From: Holophagales bacterium | GTDB lineage: Bacteria; Acidobacteriota; Holophagae; Holophagales; Holophagaceae | Direction: 5' to 3' | NCBI GenBank assembly: GCA_031256155.1 | Contig: JAIRRD010000041.1 | Coordinates: 1-12,123 of the forward strand | Length of the DNA: 12,123 nucleotides | Part shown: positions 7,477 to 12,123 of the stretch, piece by piece | How positions within the stretch are numbered: the stretch's first letter is position 1 | Layout of the letters: each line of letters begins with the position of its first letter | Notes under the pieces: generated by a model | Database searches by the model: none | What the model saw: only the letters and a program-made list of their open reading frames with translations | What the model was told of the DNA's origin: nothing | Translations under genes and position numbers: made by a program

Positions 7477-9115
7477 TTTTCTTTATCTCCCCATTTGAAG
7501 AACTCTTTGGGAAACGCCATTCTAAATTATGGCTTACCATAGTGGGGTACAAGCCGTCTTTTTTCAGCCTGTCAACGTAATCAACTGTGTCGAAAGAAAC
7601 GATATAGGGTCTGTTCCTCAATTGGCATTGTCTGGCTAAATATGCCACAGCCCAGTACTGGATATCAGAAAAAGTCGGAATTTTTTCACGAATATCCCAT
7701 GAAATTTCAACAGTAGCATTAATTTTTTCTGCTATTGCTAAAAAGTTGTCCATGTCTGTTTCGTTGCAGTTGATGCCTTCCCAAACTATGTATTTGAGAT
7801 TAATTACGCTGCCGGTGGAAGCATATTTTTCGAGATTTTCGATAACTTTATAGAAAGCATCAACGCCCTTCATTTTGATAAAGGTTTCCGGCGTGCCTGA
7901 ATCCAGGCTCACAAGCAGAAATTTGTTTTTATCTTCTAAAAGCTCCTTCAGCTCTTCTAAATAGGAGGAGGCATTCGTAGAAATCATAATACGGCAGTCC
8001 ATTTTCTTCAGGAGCTTGAGTATTTCTATTCTATAGGGCGAAATCGTTATTTCCGCTGCTGCGTAGTGCAAGTAGCGAACTTCTTCATTTTTTGCAAAAT
8101 ATTCCAGTATTTCCAATACGTTGTCCAGTTCCTCGCTTCGCTCGTGTACCTTTTTTTCAAAATTCATCCCGTGGCAGCAAAAGAAGCACTTAAAATTGCA
8201 CTTCGTCGCACCCGGCATTCCAGAAGATACAGAAACTGACCCTATTGTTAATTCTTCATCTGAGGGTCCAGGGTGCAGCTCAGGACAGCCAGAACAGCTC
8301 GTTAGTTTTCCCTTGTTCAGGTCGCTCCTGAGTCTCTCAGAGTATGTATAATAATTCTTTACGTCTTCCTCTATACTTCCAACTACCTGAATCTGCTCGG
8401 CTGGCCCAAGTCGGTAACAGATGTTGATGGTGGAGCTGCCATTTAAGGAAAACTGGTGTCCTACTAACAGGCAATGCTGTGGTTTGGCGCCGATATGCTC
8501 AGGCGGAATGCCCTTGGCAATCAGACCGTCGTAGGCGGCATCGTAAGATTCGGGGTCGGTCGTTATATACAGGAAGGCATCTGGATAGCGGTTCAGCGCC
8601 TCTTGCACTGGCAACACCTCAAACTCGCCCCCGACATAGTCTTTTGAAATACGCATTTTTGTATAATGCTTCTGTGGATTGGAGTCGGCGAAGCAGACTG
8701 GCACTATCCCGGCAAATACCCACCTTTCAAGGAATTCGTACGCATACAGGCCAGCGCCGTAAAAAATGCACTTTCTGCCGGTTGGCTCACTTGGGACAGG
8801 GCCAACTCTTTCCGGTGCGACTCCGTGGCTGATAATGTAATTGCGAATGTCATTGTACACCTTGGGGTCGGCCTCTATGTTGATGGTGACATAGACGTCA
8901 GCGTCCGGGCATAGCTCCAGGGCCGCCTTCAGCGGCAACACTTCAAACTCTGTCCTGGATGGCTTTTGCGGACTGATTTTTTGGTGGTGCAGGCCCTCGT
9001 CTGAGTCCGAAAAGCAAAGGGGAACAAGGCCTCTGGCCAGCCAATGTCCCAGATTTTTTTTTGCATGTTGCCCAGCACCATAAAAAATGAAGTTTTTGGG
9101 ATTAATTACCGCCAT
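7460..9115 (-). CDS. Radical SAM protein with twin Rossmann-like N-terminal modules (array copy 2)
   Basis: 551 residues. Rossmann-like modules start at FYGAGQHA (11-18) and FYGAGLYA (118-125). The Cys segment is reduced to C215, C233 and C274/C277 (CSGC); the Cys found near residue 260 elsewhere is Ser here, so that residue is not essential to the family. The radical SAM core has CNFKCFFCC (C306, C310, C313), AAAEITISP in the GGE position, ISTNASSY and VSLDSGTPETF. The C-terminal tail after KKDGLYP is about 27 residues and basic (ends IKKNGRKG), and its last codons overlap the start of the next gene by 17 bases. The start ATG (9115-9113) has AAGGAT upstream, 22 bases after the preceding stop. 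Its DNA is visibly mosaic: one stretch matches the 9138-10736 copy almost perfectly and the adjoining stretch matches the 750-2348 copy perfectly. Radical SAM assignment is firm; reaction is unknown. Confidence 0.95.
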   Translation of the reverse strand: MAVINPKNFIFYGAGQHAKKNLGHWLARGLVPLCFSDSDEGLHHQKISPQKPSRTEFEVLPLKAALELCPDADVYVTINIEADPKVYNDIRNYIISHGVAPERVGPVPSEPTGRKCIFYGAGLYAYEFLERWVFAGIVPVCFADSNPQKHYTKMRISKDYVGGEFEVLPVQEALNRYPDAFLYITTDPESYDAAYDGLIAKGIPPEHIGAKPQHCLLVGHQFSLNGSSTINICYRLGPAEQIQVVGSIEEDVKNYYTYSERLRSDLNKGKLTSCSGCPELHPGPSDEELTIGSVSVSSGMPGATKCNFKCFFCCHGMNFEKKVHERSEELDNVLEILEYFAKNEEVRYLHYAAAEITISPYRIEILKLLKKMDCRIMISTNASSYLEELKELLEDKNKFLLVSLDSGTPETFIKMKGVDAFYKVIENLEKYASTGSVINLKYIVWEGINCNETDMDNFLAIAEKINATVEISWDIREKIPTFSDIQYWAVAYLARQCQLRNRPYIVSFDTVDYVDRLKKDGLYPTMVSHNLEWRFPKSSSNGEIKKNGRKG

Positions 9116-9137
9116 GTTTTTATCCTTAATTCTTTAA

Positions 9138-10736
9138 TCATTTTTTGCTGGGATACAGGCCATCTTTTTCCAGCCTGTCTCTATATTCGGGTGTATTATA
9201 GGGAAAATAAAAGGGTATATTACTAGAAATACATTGTCTGACCATGTAGGAAATTGCGTCATACTGGCCATCAGAGTAAGACGTATAATTACTGCGGATA
9301 TCCCACGAAAACGCAATCATAGCATTGAGACTTTTCGCTATTGCAATAAAACCATTGAGATCCGCCTTGCCGCAGTTAATGTCGTTAAGGACAACATATT
9401 TGAGACGTATCAATCCTCCCGATGACGCATATTTTTTAAGATTATCAACAACTTTATGGAAAGCGTCAACACCCTTCAATTTGGCAAAGGTATCGGGTGT
9501 GCCGGAATCCAGGCTTACTAGCAAGTAAAAGTCTTTTTCGCTTAACAGGTCTTTCAGCTCTTCTATATAGCAAGAGGCGTTTGAGTTGAATACACCTCTC
9601 CATTTGTTTTCTTTCAGGAGTTTGAGTATTTCTGCCCGATAGGGCGAAATGGTTATTTCTGCCGCTGCGTAGTTCAAAAAATGAAGATCTTCATTTTTAG
9701 CAAAATATTGCAGTATTTCCAATATATTATCCAACTCATCTCTTCGCCCATAGCCCTTTTTTTCATAATTCAGCCCATGAACGCAATAGAAGCAATTAAA
9801 ATTGCACTTTGTAGCTCCAGGCATGCCAGAACCCAGGCAAACCACATTTATTGCTAACTCCTCGCTTGAAGGGCCGAGGCGCAGGGAGGGACATCCAGTG
9901 CAGCTTGTCAGTTTCCCTTTGTTGAGGTCGTCCCTAAGCTGTCCGCAGTGTGCATAATAATTTTGAACATCCTCTTTTATCTTTCCGACAGCCTGAATAT
10001 TCTCGTCGTTTCCATATTGGTAACAAATGCAGAACGTGGAGCTTCCATTCAAAACGAACTGGTGTCCAACTAGTGGGCAATGCTGTGGCGGAGCGCCGAT
10101 GCGCCCGGGAGGAACACCTTTAGCCAACAGGGTTTCATATGTGCTATCGTAAGATTCCGGGTCGGTTGTTATAAAAAGGAAAGCGTCTGGGTAGCGACCC
10201 AGTGCCTCATGTATAGGGAGTATGTCAAACTCGCCGTCAACATTGGCAGTTGAAATCCGCATCACTGTGTGATGCTTTTTGGGATTTGAATCAGCGAAGC
10301 AAATTGGTACTATCCCGCTAAGCACCCATCGTTCAAGGTAAATGCGCGCGTTTTGACCTATTCCGTAAAAAATGCACTTTTTGCCGTTAGGCTCACTTGG
10401 GACAGGGCCAACTCTTTCCGGCGCGACTCCGTGGCTGATAATGTAGTCGCGAATATCATCGTATGCCCTTGGGTCGGCCTCTATGTTGATGGTAACGTAT
10501 ATGTCTGCGTCTGGACATAGCTCCAGAGCCTCTTTCAGCGGCAATATGTCAAACTCTGTCCGGGCCGGCTTGAGCGGGCTGATTTTTTTATAGTGCAGTC
10601 CCTCGTCTGCGTCCGAAAAACAAAGGGGGACAAGCCCCCTGACCAGCCATGCCCCCAGGTTTTTTTTGGCGTATTGACCAGCACCGTAAAACATGAATTT
10701 GTCTATAGCTTTTTCTGGCATTGCGCTTTCAGGCAT
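9138..10736 (-). CDS. Radical SAM protein with twin Rossmann-like N-terminal modules (array copy 1, operon-proximal)
   Basis: 532 residues and first gene of the minus-strand operon. Rossmann-like modules begin at FYGAGQYA (16-23) and FYGIGQNA (123-130). The Cys segment has C220, C236, C238, C264 and C279/C282; the radical SAM core has CNFNCFYC (C311, C315, C318), AAAEITISP (357-365), FNSNASCY and VSLDSGTPDTF (407-417). The protein ends almost at the shared RLEKDGLYP motif with only SKK after it, so this copy defines the minimal unit. Two starts are possible. ATG at 10736-10734 has AAGGA nine bases upstream and is chosen. ATG at 10721-10719 would give MPEKAIDKF, which aligns better with the other copies' N-termini but has a poor ribosome site. 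A possible promoter and large inverted repeats lie directly upstream. Substrate unknown; role in glycan modification is inferred only from the glycosyltransferase downstream. Confidence 0.95.
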   Translation of the reverse strand: MPESAMPEKAIDKFMFYGAGQYAKKNLGAWLVRGLVPLCFSDADEGLHYKKISPLKPARTEFDILPLKEALELCPDADIYVTINIEADPRAYDDIRDYIISHGVAPERVGPVPSEPNGKKCIFYGIGQNARIYLERWVLSGIVPICFADSNPKKHHTVMRISTANVDGEFDILPIHEALGRYPDAFLFITTDPESYDSTYETLLAKGVPPGRIGAPPQHCPLVGHQFVLNGSSTFCICYQYGNDENIQAVGKIKEDVQNYYAHCGQLRDDLNKGKLTSCTGCPSLRLGPSSEELAINVVCLGSGMPGATKCNFNCFYCVHGLNYEKKGYGRRDELDNILEILQYFAKNEDLHFLNYAAAEITISPYRAEILKLLKENKWRGVFNSNASCYIEELKDLLSEKDFYLLVSLDSGTPDTFAKLKGVDAFHKVVDNLKKYASSGGLIRLKYVVLNDINCGKADLNGFIAIAKSLNAMIAFSWDIRSNYTSYSDGQYDAISYMVRQCISSNIPFYFPYNTPEYRDRLEKDGLYPSKK

Positions 10737-10745
10737 GTTTCTATG

Positions 10746-10794
10746 TCCTTACATGTCTTATTGTACATATAGTCGTTTAACTTGTGGAACTCAA
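10746..10794 (-). promoter_or_regulatory. Possible weak promoter and ribosome site for the radical SAM operon
   Basis: Read on the minus strand, TTGAGT (10794-10789) and TATATG (10771-10766) are separated by 17 bases, each matching four of six bases of the sigma-70 -35 and -10 consensus. Transcription would start near 10759, leaving a short leader with AAGGA at 10750-10746, nine bases before the ATG at 10736. The -35 element covers the loop of the 24-bp inverted repeat and the spacer is one arm of it. The match is weak and could be chance. Confidence 0.3.
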
Positions 10795-10818
10795 AGTTCC
10801 ACAAGTTAAACGACTATA
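10768..10818. repeat. Perfect 24-bp inverted repeat with 3-nt loop
   Basis: The left arm 10768-10791 begins TATAGTCGTTTAACTTG and pairs without mismatch with the right arm 10795-10818; the loop is CAA at 10792-10794. No T-run follows on either strand, so it is not a typical intrinsic terminator. It sits between two divergent genes. It could be a REP-like palindrome, a long operator or a cruciform-forming site. The pairing is exact; the role is unknown. Confidence 0.9.
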
Positions 10819-10853
10819 GCGGTTCAAGTTTATTGTAGCTGAAATCGCTATAG
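10814..10853. repeat. Short inverted repeat competing with the 24-bp hairpin
   Basis: CTATAGCG (10814-10821) pairs with CGCTATAG (10846-10853) around a 24-nt loop. Bases 10814-10818 are also the outer end of the 24-bp inverted repeat, so the two stems cannot both form completely. The 8-bp stem is far weaker and may be coincidental. Confidence 0.4.
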
Positions 10854-10864
10854 GGCGTGGACAC

Positions 10865-10900
10865 TAGAGCAGTTTAACTTTGAAAAGCTAAACTGCTCTA
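10865..10900. repeat. Second palindrome, related to the 24-bp inverted repeat
   Basis: TAGAGCAGTTTA (10865-10876) pairs perfectly with TAAACTGCTCTA (10889-10900), and after one A/C mismatch the inner bases CTT and AAG can continue the stem. Its first 16 bases match 13 of the first 16 bases of the 24-bp repeat's left arm, including GTTTAACTT, so the two look like diverged copies of one palindromic element. There is no T-run on either side. Confidence 0.75.
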
Positions 10901-10947
10901 AGCTGCCTACCCACATAAGCGAGCAATACAAGCGAAAATGTCTATAT

Positions 10948-10974
10948 AGGAGGAAGCCTGATATGTGCTAAACT
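10948..10974 (+). promoter_or_regulatory. Strong Shine-Dalgarno leading into a two-codon frame before the reductase
   Basis: AGGAGGA (10948-10954) is eight bases before ATG at 10963, ideal spacing, but that frame reads ATG TGC TAA and stops at once. The next in-frame ATG, at 10975, opens the reductase and is 20 bases from the Shine-Dalgarno, too far for efficient direct initiation. Either ribosomes terminate and reinitiate four bases later, or a mutation removed the first few codons of the gene. Confidence 0.6.
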
Positions 10975-12123
10975 ATGCCCATCATGACTATTTTTGACGG
11001 CTATTTTCCACTTGGTTTGGGTGCTTCGCGCTTTGCGATAAATGACCCCAAGGACGAACCCGCCATTGAAAGAGCGGCGGAGCTTGTCTGCAAGGCACTT
11101 GACGCTGGCATGGACTACATAGACGTAGGCTACAACTACTCCGCCGGGGCGGCGCAGTCCGTGCTGGGACTGGCTTTCAGGCAGACAAAAAAGCCTTTCG
11201 CCGTAACCGTCAAGGTGAGCAATGACACAGACAAAACAGCGGAAGAAGCAAGGCGGCGCGTGGAAATGCAGCTCAAAACGATGGGCCTGCAAAAGGCAGC
11301 CTTCTTTGTCTGCTGGAGCGTCAAGGGATACGATGAATTTAAAAAAATAATGCAGAGCGGCGGGGTATATGACGGCGCACTGAAAATGAAGGCCGAGGGC
11401 ATCATTGACCACATCTGCTGCTCCATACACGCCCCCTTGGACGAAACCACAAAAATAATTGAGAGCGGGGTCTTTGAAGGTGTCACCCTTTCCTATTCGC
11501 TCCTCAACGCCGCCCAGATGCTGCCTGCGCTGGATAGTGCCCAAAAGCATGGCGTGGGTGTAGCCGTTATGAACCCCCTGGGCGGCGGACTGATAGCGCA
11601 GAATCCCGATTTTTTTGACTTTGCGAGAAATGGCGAGGAAAGCATCGCTGTTTCTGCCCTGCGCTTCGCCAAGGCGCATCCAGCGGTGAATATACTACTT
11701 TCAGGCATCAGCAAGGAGGCCGAGCTGTATGAGAACATCAGTGCAGTCTGCGAGGAAGATTCAGAGCAGGGAGCAGAGCGTCATGCAAGGGTATTGAAAG
11801 GTCTGAGAGAAATAAAAGATTTCTGCACGGGCTGCGATTACTGCAAGGGCTGTCCAGCGGACATCCCTGTTTCTGCCTACATGCTAAGGAGGAACCGCCT
11901 CCTGTTTGGATGTAGGGGGATGTACAACAGGAGTGAGCCGGAACTTGTCAAAAATCTGAACCTCTTTTATGATGTCTGCGGCGTTGCCCCCGAGACGGCA
12001 GAGAACCCTTGCACAAGATGCGGAGCGTGTGAGCAAAAATGCACACAGAAATTGCCGATAATCAGTTGGCTGGCTGACACTCTCTCCCGCCTCGGCAAGA
12101 CAAGGTACTCCAAGGCAGCGCGA
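10975..12123 (+). CDS. Aldo/keto reductase with C-terminal ferredoxin-type clusters, 3' end outside window
   Basis: 383 codons are open from ATG 10975 to the window edge; the family usually ends near this length, so little is missing. Residues 10-250 form the aldo/keto reductase barrel: FPLGLGASRF, then D50 and Y55 in YIDVGYNY, K80 in VTVKV, and VMNPLGGGL (198-206) and LLSGIS (241-246) as nicotinamide-cofactor-side loops. The tail has C284/C287/C290/C293 (CTGCDYCKGCP) and C346/C349/C352/C356 (CTRCGACEQKC), as in the predicted oxidoreductase group with two [4Fe-4S] clusters (COG1453 type). It probably passes electrons between a cofactor, the clusters and an unknown carbonyl substrate in the cytoplasm. 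The usual catalytic His after the third barrel strand is replaced: FFVCWSV has Trp114 in its place. The gene diverges from the radical SAM array and looks more GC-rich. An internal ATG at 10984 is an alternative start. A link to the array is not shown. Confidence 0.93.
   Translation, partial: MPIMTIFDGYFPLGLGASRFAINDPKDEPAIERAAELVCKALDAGMDYIDVGYNYSAGAAQSVLGLAFRQTKKPFAVTVKVSNDTDKTAEEARRRVEMQLKTMGLQKAAFFVCWSVKGYDEFKKIMQSGGVYDGALKMKAEGIIDHICCSIHAPLDETTKIIESGVFEGVTLSYSLLNAAQMLPALDSAQKHGVGVAVMNPLGGGLIAQNPDFFDFARNGEESIAVSALRFAKAHPAVNILLSGISKEAELYENISAVCEEDSEQGAERHARVLKGLREIKDFCTGCDYCKGCPADIPVSAYMLRRNRLLFGCRGMYNRSEPELVKNLNLFYDVCGVAPETAENPCTRCGACEQKCTQKLPIISWLADTLSRLGKTRYSKAAR

Larger units (their letters stand above)
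750..10736 (-). repeat. Tandem array of six paralogous radical SAM units
   Basis: Five genes hold six units of roughly 1.6-1.7 kb, all in one orientation and sharing the whole domain order from MxxKxxxxKFIFYGAGQ to RLxx(D/E)G(L/F)Y. Rossmann-like parts are the most alike. The patch after QHC, the region after the GGE-like motif and the tails vary most. Gaps between units are 22, -17, 0 (fused), 95 and 86 bases in transcription order, which fits one transcript. The likely origin is unequal crossing-over followed by divergence and local gene conversion. Confidence 0.9.

Noticed and set aside
7460..7490. Programmed frameshift joining the two genes at the 17-base overlap
   Set aside because: There is an A-rich stretch, but moving into the next frame requires a +1 shift and the next gene has its own ATG and ribosome site; ordinary coupled translation explains it.
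8479..8832. Plus-strand frames that recur at 1709, 3421, 5136 and 8479 with similar translations
   Set aside because: They recur because they are antisense to the conserved Rossmann-like module of each paralog. There is no consistent ribosome site and they are Arg-rich in the way antisense frames are.
750..10736. Regularly repeated sequences suggesting a CRISPR-like array
   Set aside because: The repeats are kilobase-scale diverged coding units, with no short identical repeats and spacers.
10768..10818. Intrinsic terminator
   Set aside because: The hairpin is long and perfect but no T-run follows on either strand, and it lies between divergent starts where a terminator has no clear job.
10768..10900. 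Insertion sequence ends
   Set aside because: The arms are only three bases apart and no transposase is encoded nearby, so they are not terminal repeats of an element in this window.
10942..11679. A 245-codon minus-strand open frame opposite the reductase
   Set aside because: It lies antisense to a gene with clear family motifs, and its translation has no recognisable domain. It is a by-product of the GC-rich codon pattern.

Overview
The window carries one long minus-strand operon and, diverging from it, one plus-strand gene. No rRNA, tRNA or ribosomal-protein marker is present, so the organism cannot be named. Two things suggest an anaerobe: the density of iron-sulfur enzymes (six radical SAM units plus an aldo/keto reductase with two ferredoxin-type Cys clusters), and Shine-Dalgarno-led, tightly packed genes typical of bacteria. 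The glycosyltransferase at the end of the operon suggests a surface-glycan (LPS, capsule or protein glycosylation) locus. The array looks AT-richer than the reductase gene, as such loci often do.

Layout, following minus-strand transcription from right to left. Genes at 10736-9138, 9115-7460, 7476-4156, 4060-2435 and 2348-750 are tandem paralogs of one radical SAM architecture. The 1106-residue middle gene is an in-frame fusion of two units, so there are six units in about 10 kb. Each unit has, in order: (i) two copies of a ~100-residue Rossmann-like module with an FYGxGxxA glycine motif and a CF(S/A)D strand end; (ii) a short Cys-bearing segment (QHC ... C ... CxGC) resembling half of a SPASM/twitch auxiliary-cluster domain but placed before the catalytic domain; (iii) a radical SAM core with CNFxCFxC (CxxxCxxC), an (A/G)(A/G)EIT motif in the GGE position and a VSLDSGTPETF-type strand; (iv) a short variable tail after RLxx(D/E)G(L/F)Y. 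The operon continues into a family 2 glycosyltransferase (738-1) that runs off the left edge.

The divergent intergenic region (10737-10974) holds a 24-bp perfect inverted repeat with a 3-nt loop, a second related palindrome, an alternative stem that competes with the first, and a possible weak promoter for the array. To the right is an aldo/keto reductase of the ferredoxin-tailed type (10975 to the window end). It lacks the usual catalytic His, and an ideal Shine-Dalgarno sequence leads first into the two-codon frame ATG TGC TAA.

How the genes work together is inference. The radical SAM paralogs and the glycosyltransferase probably modify the same surface molecule, and the array appears to have diversified by duplication, recombination between copies and gene fusion. 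Substrate and reaction are unknown, and I do not recognise this exact domain architecture as a named family.
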